A stretch of DNA of 52,775 nucleotides from positions 1-52,775 of the forward strand of contig JAFZUL010000169.1 in assembly GCA_017618355.1 (NCBI GenBank). Reading direction: 5' to 3'. Below the pieces are notes generated by a model that made no database searches, was not told the DNA's origin, and saw nothing but the letters and a program-made list of their open reading frames with translations. This document shows positions 40,768 to 49,465 of this stretch, piece after piece. Source of the DNA: Muribaculaceae bacterium. Lineage in GTDB: Bacteria; Bacteroidota; Bacteroidia; Bacteroidales; Muribaculaceae. Every line of letters begins with the position of its first letter. The first letter of the stretch is position 1. Both the position numbers and the translations under genes were made by a program.

Positions 40768-41697
40768 ATGCGAAAAATCATTACCATTGGAGAGTCGATT
40801 CTCGACACCATTTATCAAAATCACCAACCCGTGAGTGCCTTTGTGGGAGGTCGAGTGAGCAACACCGCCGCTGCACTCGGCGACTTGGGGCTTCCCGTGT
40901 CGATGGTCAGCGAATGCTGCACCGACAAGGTGGGAGACTGGGTTGTAGATTTTTTTGAAAAACATCATGTAGATACCAAGTCGATAGACCGATATACCGA
41001 CGGTTCCACACCTTTAGCCGCCATCTTCAAGGAGGACGGTGAGCAAGACAAGATAGTGAACTATGGCGAGTATCCCGATAACCGTTTCAACGTGATATGG
41101 CCGCGCATCGATGAGGACGACATCGTGCTCTTTGGTTCCTATTATGCCATCGACCAGCCTCAGCGCGAGAGACTCTACGACCTGCTGAGCTATGCCGCCG
41201 AGCGCAAGGCGATACTCATCTATCTTCCTGGATTCCAACATGGCACGCAGTTTAACCTTACAAAGGTGATGCCTAGCATACTTGAGAACTTTGAGGTGTC
41301 GAACATCGTCATCGACCATGCCAACGACATCAACACCATGTTCCCCAACCAGGACAGTGACAAGGTGTATAACAACCACATTAAGTTCTACGGTCCCACC
41401 TACATCCACATCACTCCTGACACTAGCGCCACAATCTACAAAGGCATCGACAAGACTGTGGTGCCATTCTCTTGTAAGAGCGACAACCACTTGGGTTGGC
41501 AGGCAGGATTTATTGCCGGCGTGATACATCAGCTTATTGCGCGCGACATCAAGCACGGCGATATTGAGTTTATGGAACCCAAAGTGTGGCAGGAGGTGGT
41601 GAACAGCGCTTTTGACTTCGCAGCCAATTGTGCCGCAAGTGACAATAACGCTCTGAGTGCCGAGTTTGCCCAAACTCACGCTTTACCACAGGAATAA
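40768..41697 (+). CDS. PfkB-family protein lacking the GAGD motif
   Basis: A 309-residue protein of the ribokinase/PfkB fold: TIGESILDTIYQN, the substrate motif FVGGRVSNTAAALGDLGL, DDIVLFGSYYAIDQPQRE. The C-terminal catalytic signature of the family, normally G-A-G-D-x-F, reads S238-D-N-H-L-G-W-Q-A-G-F248 here, so the catalytic Asp is replaced. The usual DVNFR segment is also changed to LPGFQH. It may be a non-catalytic paralogue or an enzyme with another use. The next gene codes for a helical-repeat protein. Confidence 0.85.
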   Translation: MRKIITIGESILDTIYQNHQPVSAFVGGRVSNTAAALGDLGLPVSMVSECCTDKVGDWVVDFFEKHHVDTKSIDRYTDGSTPLAAIFKEDGEQDKIVNYGEYPDNRFNVIWPRIDEDDIVLFGSYYAIDQPQRERLYDLLSYAAERKAILIYLPGFQHGTQFNLTKVMPSILENFEVSNIVIDHANDINTMFPNQDSDKVYNNHIKFYGPTYIHITPDTSATIYKGIDKTVVPFSCKSDNHLGWQAGFIAGVIHQLIARDIKHGDIEFMEPKVWQEVVNSAFDFAANCAASDNNALSAEFAQTHALPQE

Positions 41698-41715
41698 CAG
41701 AAATATTTACTGACA

Positions 41716-42711
41716 ATGAAGCCATTACTTTTAGACGCCTCCTTCCCCAAATTGGTTAACGACATCACCGTTGCCAAGGCTCAAATCGACCAGCTCAACA
41801 AGATGCCCGATTTTGAGTCGATGACCCGCGACAAGATGTTGGAGGTGAAGCTGTGGCATGTGTTATACCTTATTACCAACGACCGCAGCGAGGATGCCGC
41901 ACCGCAAATCGACACTTTGGTCTTTGACGAGAATTACAGCGACATACCAAGCCTCTATGTGAGCTGGCTGTGGCTGGCAAGAATGACAATCTTCATCTCC
42001 AATAACGACCATATGCTCGCTCTGGGTGCCGCCGAGAACGCCTTGCTGCAAATGGTGGAAATCACCAACAAGAAGAAGGAGGATTTCCTGGCGATTCTCG
42101 CTTCACTGCTCTATAATCTCGCATCGGTGCACAACAGCATTGGCGACGGGGCTAGGGCTAAGAAGGAGCTTACCAAGTGCCAGAAGCTTTTTGAGCGATT
42201 GGTAAAGAAGAATGAGCGTCGCTTCTCGCCTATGCTGCTCTATGCCATAGAGGCCTCTACGAGCATCATCACTTCCAAGTCTCAGCAGATGAATGTGCTC
42301 AAGCATTACGACGACGAGGTGAAGCTCTACACTGGCATGCTCAACAATGGCGACAGCAAAAAGACACGCGAGGCACTCATCAATCTTGTCAATTCCCTCA
42401 AGAAGGAAGGCGACATTATGCTTGAAATGGGCAACGGGCGCAATGCCGCGAAATATTACACTAAAGCGTTACGTTACCAAAAGAAGGTGAGCAACCACAT
42501 GGGACATAAGGAATTGGTGCTCTCCATTGGCCTCGCCAAAGCCCTTAACAAGGTGGCAAATCGCCGCGAGAGTGCCGAGCAACTGCTCCAGTCGCTACAT
42601 CCCCTTGCCAAGCGCCTTAACGCTACCAATGAACTCATTGAAATTGAGAACCTCCTCAACAATAAAAACAAGAACACCAACATAATGACCCTTCTCAAGA
42701 GCATATTTTGA
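41716..42711 (+). CDS. TPR-like helical-repeat protein
   Basis: A 331-residue protein, almost all helical with TPR-like pairs (LALGAAENALLQMVEITNKK, NLASVHNSIGDGARAKKELT, EMGNGRNAAKYYTKALRYQK). It has no signal peptide, so it is cytosolic. It lies 18 nt after the PfkB-like gene and 83 nt before ribH; tetratricopeptide genes are often found there in Bacteroidales. Its role is unknown. Confidence 0.8.
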   Translation: MKPLLLDASFPKLVNDITVAKAQIDQLNKMPDFESMTRDKMLEVKLWHVLYLITNDRSEDAAPQIDTLVFDENYSDIPSLYVSWLWLARMTIFISNNDHMLALGAAENALLQMVEITNKKKEDFLAILASLLYNLASVHNSIGDGARAKKELTKCQKLFERLVKKNERRFSPMLLYAIEASTSIITSKSQQMNVLKHYDDEVKLYTGMLNNGDSKKTREALINLVNSLKKEGDIMLEMGNGRNAAKYYTKALRYQKKVSNHMGHKELVLSIGLAKALNKVANRRESAEQLLQSLHPLAKRLNATNELIEIENLLNNKNKNTNIMTLLKSIF

Positions 42712-42788
42712 TAAGTGTCAAGTTTTAAGTGATAGACAATCTAGAATTCCTAGAAGACTATGAACTTTGAACTCTAAACTGTGAACAA
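42711..42788. repeat. heptamer arrays flanking a 9-mer pair
   Basis: ATAAGTG, TCAAGTT, TTAAGTG (42711-42731); CTAGAATTC, CTAGAAGAC (42741-42758); TGAACTT, TGAACTC, TAAACTG, TGAACAA (42761-42788). Confidence 0.8.
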
Positions 42789-42794
42789 TAAAAT

Positions 42795-43289
42795 ATGTCA
42801 ACTGAACTACATAACAGCATATCAATCGAGCTTCCTCATGTTGAGGGGCTCAAGGTGGGAATTGTGGTGGCTCGATGGAACAGTCAGGTGACCGAGCCGC
42901 TGCTTAACGGCGCTATCGACCGCATTGAGGAGGCTGGTTACAGCCGTGACGACATCACCGTGCAGCGTGTGCCGGGAACTGTGGAATTGACCTTTGCCGC
43001 AGCGCAGATGGCGCGTAGTGGAAAGTTCGACACCGTGATAATGATAGGTTGTGTGATACGTGGTGGCACGCCGCATTTCGACTATGTGTGCGACAATGCC
43101 ACTCAAGGCTGCGCTATGCTCAACGCCACCCAGAACGTGCCCATCATCTTCTGCGTGCTTACCACCGACGATGAGCAGCAGGCCCTCGACCGTGCCGGAG
43201 GAGCCTTGTGCAACAAAGGCACCGAAGCCGCCGAAGCCGCCATCGAAATGGCGGCAATAGCAAGAAACTACAATAATATTGATTTTTGA
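42795..43289 (+). CDS. ribH: 6,7-dimethyl-8-ribityllumazine synthase
   Basis: A 164-residue enzyme of riboflavin synthesis that joins the ribityl-aminopyrimidine and 3,4-dihydroxybutanone phosphate into lumazine. The core VGIVVARWNSQVTEPLLNGA, RVPGTVELTFAAAQMARSG and IGCVIRGGTPHFDYVCDNATQ includes the catalytic His of the GGTPHFDYV segment, and NKGTEAAEAAIEMA ends the fold. The length is typical and the start is the only ATG in place. It is the only riboflavin gene in the window. Confidence 0.97.
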   Translation: MSTELHNSISIELPHVEGLKVGIVVARWNSQVTEPLLNGAIDRIEEAGYSRDDITVQRVPGTVELTFAAAQMARSGKFDTVIMIGCVIRGGTPHFDYVCDNATQGCAMLNATQNVPIIFCVLTTDDEQQALDRAGGALCNKGTEAAEAAIEMAAIARNYNNIDF

Positions 43290-43323
43290 TACTTTTTTGT
43301 TTAACTTTTAATACTTTATTGTT

Positions 43324-43749
43324 ATGAAACGTTTTCTTAAAATCAGTTTGCCACTGTTATTGCTTGCATTTATGGTATTCAGCGCCACCGATGCACAAGC
43401 TAAGACCAAGAAAAGTGCCCGCACAGTTTATTATATCGTGTGTGGCAGTCATTCCACACTCAAGCAGGCTATAAAGCAGTCGGAGCAGATGAGTGAGGTG
43501 ATGTTCTATCCCGTTTACAAGGCAACTGCCAACGGCAAGACTGTTTATCGCCTGTGCTGCCAGTGCTACTACAACAAGGCTGATGCCGAGAAAGACCTGG
43601 AAGGTTTTCTCAGTAGCTTCAAGGGTGATGACTGGTGGATTTGGGAATCAAAAGGCCTTGCAAAGTGTGTTTATCGCCCTCTCTCGCCAAAAGGTGATGG
43701 CGAGCGCATCCCCGCTCTGAAACCACTGTCAAACCCTTTAACAGAATAG
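43324..43749 (+). CDS. secreted SPOR-like protein
   Basis: A 141-residue protein with a signal peptide (about 1-26). The mature part has the SPOR pattern of alternating beta-alpha elements: YYIVCGSHSTLKQAIKQSEQ, a strand VMFYPVYKATANGKTVYRLC, then NKADAEKDLEGFLSSF. SPOR domains bind septal denuded peptidoglycan. It has three Cys in CGSH and CCQC. It lies 34 nt after ribH and 15 nt before the next secreted gene. Confidence 0.75.
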   Translation: MKRFLKISLPLLLLAFMVFSATDAQAKTKKSARTVYYIVCGSHSTLKQAIKQSEQMSEVMFYPVYKATANGKTVYRLCCQCYYNKADAEKDLEGFLSSFKGDDWWIWESKGLAKCVYRPLSPKGDGERIPALKPLSNPLTE

Positions 43750-43764
43750 TATAGACTGTTAGTC

Positions 43765-44880
43765 ATGAGGAAATATATTTTATTATTGGTGGCTGTTTTT
43801 ATGGCTACTGCCGCTTCGTCGCAAGATGACTGGCGCAAAGTGGTGGGACTGCCCGACGACTGCACCAATCCTGTGTTTACAAAACCCGACAACATGAATC
43901 CTGCTGAACGCGTAATGGGTGCAGGTATCTGCATGAACGATGGCGAGGCCTACACTAAACGTTCAGTAGGCTTCAGCAGCGATTGGCATTACGAGCCCAA
44001 GCTGCGATTGTGTGAGCAGGAGCAGGCTGTCATTTCACGCGTGATGGGACTTTATGAGAGGGAGATGATTCCTGAACATCGCTTGCCACTCAAGTTCAAT
44101 GTCAAGGTGTATCACGGCTGTGGCGCGGTGGTGATTTACCGTGCATTCGAGAATTACCGATACACCGATACCCGTAGCGACAACCTAGAGCAGTTTATCG
44201 CGGTGTATGACGACAAGGGAATTCTAACCGACGCCATGATGATGGGATATGTTGACGACCTTCGCGACATCTTGCTTGTGGAGCCTCACAAGGACTATCA
44301 GTTGCTCGATAATATGGAGAATCTTGAGTTAAAATTTGGCGAAACTGGCGAGCACTTCACGATTAACAATTACTTTTATCTGAGTGAAAAAGCCAATGGC
44401 GGGTTCGGTAAAGTGGAGATGAAACGTTATTACTCAATTAGCCCTGACGGCAAGATTCGTCTCGACAAAGTCACTGACGGCAGTGAGGATTACAAAGACG
44501 AATCATCGCTCAAACCGGATGGTTTTGTAGGAGAAGTTGCAAACCCCGACGCTATGGAGATGATGGAAACGATGCTCACTCCCATGAGCGACCCGCAGCT
44601 GTTGCCGCGTCTCGACAAGGTTTATGCCAAGCTTAAAGATGACAAAGTAGTGGGCGAACGATTGATGCACTTGGGTATGATGGTCTATAACCGCAATCCC
44701 AAAGCATTCCTGAGATATGTTTACAAGAACCGCGCCAAGACATCGCTGGTGACATTCCTCAACCGCGCTAAGGCATACCAAGGTCCAGGAAAAGAATATG
44801 TTGAATGTCTTGACAATACTATCACGAAATTTTCCCCAAGCGCCAACGCCAGAAAATGGCTGAAGAATAAAATCAAGTAA
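43765..44880 (+). CDS. secreted protein, unknown family
   Basis: A 371-residue protein with a signal peptide (about 1-20, ending ASSQ). The N-terminal mature part starts DDWRKVVGLPDDCTNPVFTK; the rest is mixed beta/alpha with many Met and Asp. No known domain. A relic of a second copy of its N-terminal part is visible 3' of the next gene (47318-47371), so the family has been duplicated here. It follows the SPOR-like gene. Confidence 0.78.
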   Translation: MRKYILLLVAVFMATAASSQDDWRKVVGLPDDCTNPVFTKPDNMNPAERVMGAGICMNDGEAYTKRSVGFSSDWHYEPKLRLCEQEQAVISRVMGLYEREMIPEHRLPLKFNVKVYHGCGAVVIYRAFENYRYTDTRSDNLEQFIAVYDDKGILTDAMMMGYVDDLRDILLVEPHKDYQLLDNMENLELKFGETGEHFTINNYFYLSEKANGGFGKVEMKRYYSISPDGKIRLDKVTDGSEDYKDESSLKPDGFVGEVANPDAMEMMETMLTPMSDPQLLPRLDKVYAKLKDDKVVGERLMHLGMMVYNRNPKAFLRYVYKNRAKTSLVTFLNRAKAYQGPGKEYVECLDNTITKFSPSANARKWLKNKIK

Positions 44881-44980
44881 CTTATTCAAGATTTTGAAGT
44901 GGCAGGCATTCTCGCCCTATTGTTTCCTTGTTAGCTTATCTTCTAAAAATGATATTACTTAAAATAAAAATGATACTATT

Positions 44981-47305
44981 ATGAAGAAATCTTTGTTATT
45001 CTCATTATTTGCGCTGATGGCTGTGATGGCTATGGCGGCCACTTATCCGGCAAGTTACTACACCCTTGCGCCTGAGACAGCGACTGTGGTCGGTGACGTG
45101 AACTGCGATCAGGCTGTGACCGCTGCCGACGTTACTGAGCTTTACAACTATCTGCTCAACAACAGCACTACCTACTTGAGCACTAGCGACATTAATGGCG
45201 ACGGCAACGTGACAGCTGCCGATGTGACAGCGGTCTATGACGTGTTGCTCAACGGCAGTAGTGGATCATCGACAACTATCACGATGAATGAATACATCAG
45301 CGCCACTTCATCGGGCACGCCTACTAAACATGTTTGGAAAAACACCGAGGATGTCATCTACATCACGCTCGATGGTGTGGAGGAGAACATGTATGTGCTC
45401 GTGCGCAGTGGCGGCAAGTGGACACTCAAGGACATCACCGGCAGCAACAAGGCTGGTTTTAAGACCAATGGAACAATCAAGGCTATGTGGGTGCGTGGCG
45501 CCAACTGGTCTTCAGACCAAGTGGGCGACCTCAACATCCCGCAAGACTTAGCATTTGGCTCCGGCACATACTCCTGCAGCAATAAGACAGTGGGCATCAA
45601 CTTACCTCTTGAGCTATATGAGAGCAAAATCATCCTTGGAGGAACCAATGTCAACACATCCACTAGCATGACTTATTGCCGACACATAACAAGCCTGCAA
45701 AGCATCAACAGTTTCATTGACGGTGGTACTTCGGAAAACGAATATGTCACTTACGCACCTAAGGCTAAGCTGATTAACGGTCAATATGTGATTTATGCAC
45801 GCCACGAGGATATCAACAGCTCGGGAAAAACCGTGTTCCATGTAACGTTGCCCGATACCCGCAGCTTTAGGTACACCGCCAACTTTAAGTTCAAGCCAGG
45901 GCAAGACTACACCCTTATGAATCCTGGACCTGGTACTACAGGATGGACGCGCGACTTTGTAATAGGATATAGTAATTCAGCTTATAGCCACACCTACAGT
46001 TTCATTACACTTAACGATAACGGTTCCACCAATCAAATTACAATTCCTGTGGGATACGAATTGAATCTCGTGCCAAAGGAAGGAGGCACATCGATATATG
46101 AGGGAACTGTCCAAAACCTTCAGGTTTCCAATACCACATGCGTCACTACCTACAACAGCTCCTTTGTCACGCCCACCATTTGTGCCCAAGAAGTAGGAAC
46201 TTCACTTGTCTATTTCAAATACACAACACCCTATGGAGATACCTTCACTTATTCAATAAAAGTTACGGTATATCCCTCTATATGGCTTTATGGATATACT
46301 ACAAATAACAACAAAAGAGTGCCTACCATCTACTATAACATGAGAGGCACATCGGCTCCTAAGATCAGCGATGACTCAGGTAGTCAGGAACTGGCATCAT
46401 TCTCAATGAGCAAGGGGCATGCCGCCGCGATTGTTAAGGGTTCCAGCACTTGCAAAGTATTCAAGAACTCTTACTCGCCCTACTACTACGGAAGCTATAA
46501 TGAGAAATACGACATTGGATTACCCGCAAACAAATGGGTATATATGGATCCTGATGAGAACATTTATTACAACAAGGCATCATCATCGGGAGAGTATTTT
46601 TATGTTATGAAGAATAACACGGTAATGCTTACAAACAATAATCCAAACCGACCGTATAGCGGTTTCAAAGTTGACTACACTACTGGAAAAATCGCTTGCG
46701 AGTGCAGTTATGGCAATAGTTCCGAGCTTTACATCTTGGGAATAGGCTTAGTGAGGGCCGATTATGGATATAACAATTTGCAATGGGGACCAAATGGTAC
46801 CAGCACTGGCGAAAGAATTACCTATTACTATAGTTATGCCTTCGGTAGCGACCGTCTGATTCTTAGAGTACACCGTCAAAAAACCCAATTTGGAGAACAC
46901 GACAATGAGATGATATATACCAACAATTACTATGTCTACACCTACAACTCCGTTGGGACCCAATTGTCATCGCCTACATTTAACGAGAACGGATTTAAGA
47001 GTTCAATGTTCTATGACGGCAACACTTTATTCTGTGTCTCTAATAGCTCGAATGGCCAGTTCACTACTACTGTGGGTAATAGCGTTAATACTGTAACTAC
47101 CAACAAAAAGGGTATTTGCGAAATTGGCTATAAGGACGGATATGTCTATGGAGTGCGCTGCGTGAATGAGTCAGGAAAGTCTATTTACTACTTCTTCTTT
47201 GGCACTCTCAGTCAAGTGCTCAACAATACATGCACCGAGATAAACCTGGGAGAATATCCCGGCTTCAATCTTAACGGCATATTCTTCGAGACTTCTAAGA
47301 ATTGA
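44981..47305 (+). CDS. secreted protein with N-terminal dockerin-like repeats
   Basis: A 774-residue protein with a signal peptide (about 1-20). Residues 39-61 (GDVNCDQAVTAADVTELYNY) and 70-92 (DINGDGNVTAADVTAVYDVL) are two dockerin-type calcium-binding repeats of the usual D-x-N-x-D pattern. The large C-terminal part is Tyr/Asn/Ser-rich beta structure with no recognised enzyme motif; a beta-propeller or adhesin is possible. Dockerins usually dock to cohesins and are usually C-terminal; here the pair is N-terminal, right after the signal peptide. Confidence 0.82.
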   Translation: MKKSLLFSLFALMAVMAMAATYPASYYTLAPETATVVGDVNCDQAVTAADVTELYNYLLNNSTTYLSTSDINGDGNVTAADVTAVYDVLLNGSSGSSTTITMNEYISATSSGTPTKHVWKNTEDVIYITLDGVEENMYVLVRSGGKWTLKDITGSNKAGFKTNGTIKAMWVRGANWSSDQVGDLNIPQDLAFGSGTYSCSNKTVGINLPLELYESKIILGGTNVNTSTSMTYCRHITSLQSINSFIDGGTSENEYVTYAPKAKLINGQYVIYARHEDINSSGKTVFHVTLPDTRSFRYTANFKFKPGQDYTLMNPGPGTTGWTRDFVIGYSNSAYSHTYSFITLNDNGSTNQITIPVGYELNLVPKEGGTSIYEGTVQNLQVSNTTCVTTYNSSFVTPTICAQEVGTSLVYFKYTTPYGDTFTYSIKVTVYPSIWLYGYTTNNNKRVPTIYYNMRGTSAPKISDDSGSQELASFSMSKGHAAAIVKGSSTCKVFKNSYSPYYYGSYNEKYDIGLPANKWVYMDPDENIYYNKASSSGEYFYVMKNNTVMLTNNNPNRPYSGFKVDYTTGKIACECSYGNSSELYILGIGLVRADYGYNNLQWGPNGTSTGERITYYYSYAFGSDRLILRVHRQKTQFGEHDNEMIYTNNYYVYTYNSVGTQLSSPTFNENGFKSSMFYDGNTLFCVSNSSNGQFTTTVGNSVNTVTTNKKGICEIGYKDGYVYGVRCVNESGKSIYYFFFGTLSQVLNNTCTEINLGEYPGFNLNGIFFETSKN

Positions 47306-47317
47306 TAGATGTTAGAG

Positions 47318-47371
47318 GTGAGACTTCCCAACGATTGCACTAACCCTGTGTTTACCAGGCCCAATAGCATT
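47318..47371 (+). pseudogene. relic of a 43765-type gene
   Basis: In the frame of the GTG at 47318 the segment reads VRLPNDCTNPVFTRPNSI, close to VGLPDDCTNPVFTKPDNM near residue 28 of the 43765 protein. At the DNA level 41 of 54 bases match and about half of the differences are silent, which suggests a gene fragment that once was translated. A degenerate 8-mer array follows at once. Confidence 0.75.
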
Positions 47372-47372
47372 G

Positions 47373-47420
47373 TTCAATTGTCTTGTCAGCTCGTTTGCTT
47401 GTCAACTTGTTTACTTTATA
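47373..47420. repeat. 8-mer array before murF
   Basis: The sequence after the relic falls into degenerate 8-mers (TTCAATTG, TCTTGTCA-like, TCAGCTCG, TTTGCTTG, TCAACTTG, TTTACTTT). Phase is less clear than in the heptamer arrays. Confidence 0.5.
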
Positions 47421-47424
47421 GAAT

Positions 47425-48795
47425 ATGAACATACAAGAACTATACGCTTTCTATAAGTTGCATCCGGTAGTTACTACCGATAGTCGTGACTGTCCTGAGG
47501 GGAGTATATTTATCGCTCTCAAGGGTGAGTCGTTTGATGGAAATAAGTTTGCCGTGCAGGCGCTTGAGAAGGGGAGCGCCCTCGCTGTGGTCGATGACGA
47601 GCAGGTATATAACGAATTCATGGCTCAGCCTCTCGAGGGCAAGCGCATGGTGTTGGTGCCCGATTCGTTGCAGGCGTTCAAGGACTTGGCGCGTGAGCAT
47701 CGCCGCCAGTTTAATATACCAATCGTGGGCATCACAGGCACCAACGGCAAGACCACTACCAAAGAGCTGGTGCGCACCGTGCTTGCACAGAAGTTTAATG
47801 TGATGGCGACCGAGGGCAACTTCAACAACGATGTGGGCGTGCCCAAGACGCTGCTGCGCCTCTCGCCTGAGCATGAGATTGCCGTGGTGGAGATGGGTGC
47901 CAGCCATCCTGGCGACATCAAGACTTTAGTAGAGACCGCCGAGCCCACCTGCGGACTTATCACCAATGTGGGAAAGGCCCATTTGCAGGGCTTCGGCTCA
48001 CTCGAGGGTGTAATTAAGACTAAAGGCGAACTCTATGACAACCTCGCCACACGCGACGGCAGCGTTGTCTTTGTCAATGCCGACAATGATCACCTTATGG
48101 GCATCTTGCCAAGCAATGTACATGCGTTATGCTATTCAAGCTCCCCCTCTAAGATAGAGGGGGTTGGGGGGAGTATGATAAAAGGCGACTCTTGTCCTAA
48201 CCAGTTTGTTCTAGGAGAGATTGTGGCTTGCGACCCCTTCCTGCGACTGCGATGGCGCGGTGGAGAGAGTGACGAGTGGCATGAAGTGGCCACCCACCTC
48301 ATTGGCAGCTACAACCTTGATAATGTGCTAGCTGCGGTGACAGTGGGTTTGCATTTCGGTGTTGACCCCAGCGCAATCAGCGCGGCAATAGCAGGTTATG
48401 TGCCGTCGAACAACCGTTCGCAGCTCACCGAGACGGGCCGCAACCACCTCATAGTGGATGCTTATAACGCCAACCCCACCTCGATGGCGGCGGCAATCGA
48501 CAATTTCTCACTGATGCAGGTTAGCCCCAAGATGGCAATTTTGGGCGATATGCGCGAATTGGGCGAGAGCAGCCACCAGGAGCATGTGGCTGTGGTAGAG
48601 AAACTCAAGCAGTGCTCGTTCGACGAGGTGTGGCTTGTGGGTAGTGTATTTGAGGCTGTGGACTGCGACTATCGCAAGTTTGCCGATGTGGAAGCCGTCA
48701 AGGCTGCCATCACCGCCCAGCCCGTCAACGGTCGCTACATCCTCATCAAAGGCTCTAACGGCATTCGTCTCTTCCAGCTCCCTGAGCTGTTATAA
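47425..48795 (+). CDS. murF: UDP-N-acetylmuramoyl-tripeptide--D-alanyl-D-alanine ligase
   Basis: A 456-residue cytosolic ligase of peptidoglycan synthesis that adds D-Ala-D-Ala to UDP-MurNAc-tripeptide using ATP. The N-terminal domain has TDSRDCPEGSIFIALKGESF; the ATP motif is GITGTNGKTTTKE (Lys109); VEMGASHPGDIKTL, VNADNDHLMGILP, SYNLDNVLAAV and DAYNANPTSM follow. Residues 238-252 (SSSPSKIEGVGGSMI region) are encoded by a 44-bp repeat not expected in MurF. The insertion lies between the central and C-terminal domain regions. The gene is the only mur gene here. Confidence 0.95.
   Translation: MNIQELYAFYKLHPVVTTDSRDCPEGSIFIALKGESFDGNKFAVQALEKGSALAVVDDEQVYNEFMAQPLEGKRMVLVPDSLQAFKDLAREHRRQFNIPIVGITGTNGKTTTKELVRTVLAQKFNVMATEGNFNNDVGVPKTLLRLSPEHEIAVVEMGASHPGDIKTLVETAEPTCGLITNVGKAHLQGFGSLEGVIKTKGELYDNLATRDGSVVFVNADNDHLMGILPSNVHALCYSSSPSKIEGVGGSMIKGDSCPNQFVLGEIVACDPFLRLRWRGGESDEWHEVATHLIGSYNLDNVLAAVTVGLHFGVDPSAISAAIAGYVPSNNRSQLTETGRNHLIVDAYNANPTSMAAAIDNFSLMQVSPKMAILGDMRELGESSHQEHVAVVEKLKQCSFDEVWLVGSVFEAVDCDYRKFADVEAVKAAITAQPVNGRYILIKGSNGIRLFQLPELL
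48137..48180 (+). repeat. 44-bp palindromic repeat, copy 2, inside murF
   Basis: The same 44-mer as 20643-20686 (43 of 44 bases, opposite strand). It is translated in frame as part of MurF, giving the residues Ser-Ser-Ser-Pro-Ser-Lys-Ile-Glu-Gly-Val-Gly-Gly-Ser-Met-Ile. No frameshift results, so the gene stays open. Confidence 0.92.
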
Positions 48796-48826
48796 AAATA
48801 GTCCTTATAAATTTACTACTTATAAC

Positions 48827-49321
48827 TTACTCCATTATCTCCCTCGCTATCCAGGCGCAAGCTTCGGCATCGGCGAGGGCGTGATGGTGGTTTTCCATAT
48901 AGAATCCTAGAGCGGCAGCCACGGTGTCAAGTTGATGGTTTGGCAGATGACGTAGTTTGCGTCGTGATGCGCGGAGTGTATCGAGGAAGACGTAATCGGG
49001 GTAGTCCATCTGGTAGGTGCGGAACACCGCGCGGAGGCAGCCCTCATCAAACGCACTGTTGTGGGCGACTAATGGCAATCCCGCAATAAGAGGCTCAATT
49101 TGTGCCCACACGTCGGGGAAGATGGGCGCGTCATCAGTATCGTCGCAGCACAAACCATGCACTCTCGAGCACCAGTAGCTATAGTAGTTTGGCTCGGGCT
49201 GGATAAGCGAGTAGAAAGAATCTACCACCTCTCCACCGCGCACTATCACCACCCCAACAGAACACACACTGGAGCGCTCGCTATTGGCAGTCTCAAAATC
49301 TATCGCCGTAAAATCATTCAT
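48827..49321 (-). CDS. DEDDh 3'-5' exonuclease (DnaQ-like)
   Basis: A 164-residue exonuclease of the DnaQ/RNase T fold. Motif Exo I is FTAIDFETAN with Asp8 and Glu10, Exo II is LVAHNSAFDEG, and Exo III is HHHALADAEACAW with the His and Asp of the DEDDh group. It has no polymerase or helicase domain, so it is a stand-alone nuclease, perhaps for DNA repair or RNA turnover. I chose the ATG at 49321; the TACCTTTG element at 49346-49339 lies 18 nt upstream on the minus strand, so earlier starts are excluded. Confidence 0.92.
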   Translation of the reverse strand: MNDFTAIDFETANSERSSVCSVGVVIVRGGEVVDSFYSLIQPEPNYYSYWCSRVHGLCCDDTDDAPIFPDVWAQIEPLIAGLPLVAHNSAFDEGCLRAVFRTYQMDYPDYVFLDTLRASRRKLRHLPNHQLDTVAAALGFYMENHHHALADAEACAWIAREIME

Positions 49322-49465
49322 TGTCTTGTCCTTTTTTGCAAAGGTACAATAAAGTTGCGCCATATCGAGGCAATAGTGTGAAAAAAGTGGGAAATTGACT
49401 AAAAATGGCAAGAGAGGAACAGGTTTGTAAAAAGCAAAGTAAAGTTGAGATGTTTTCCAAAAAAA

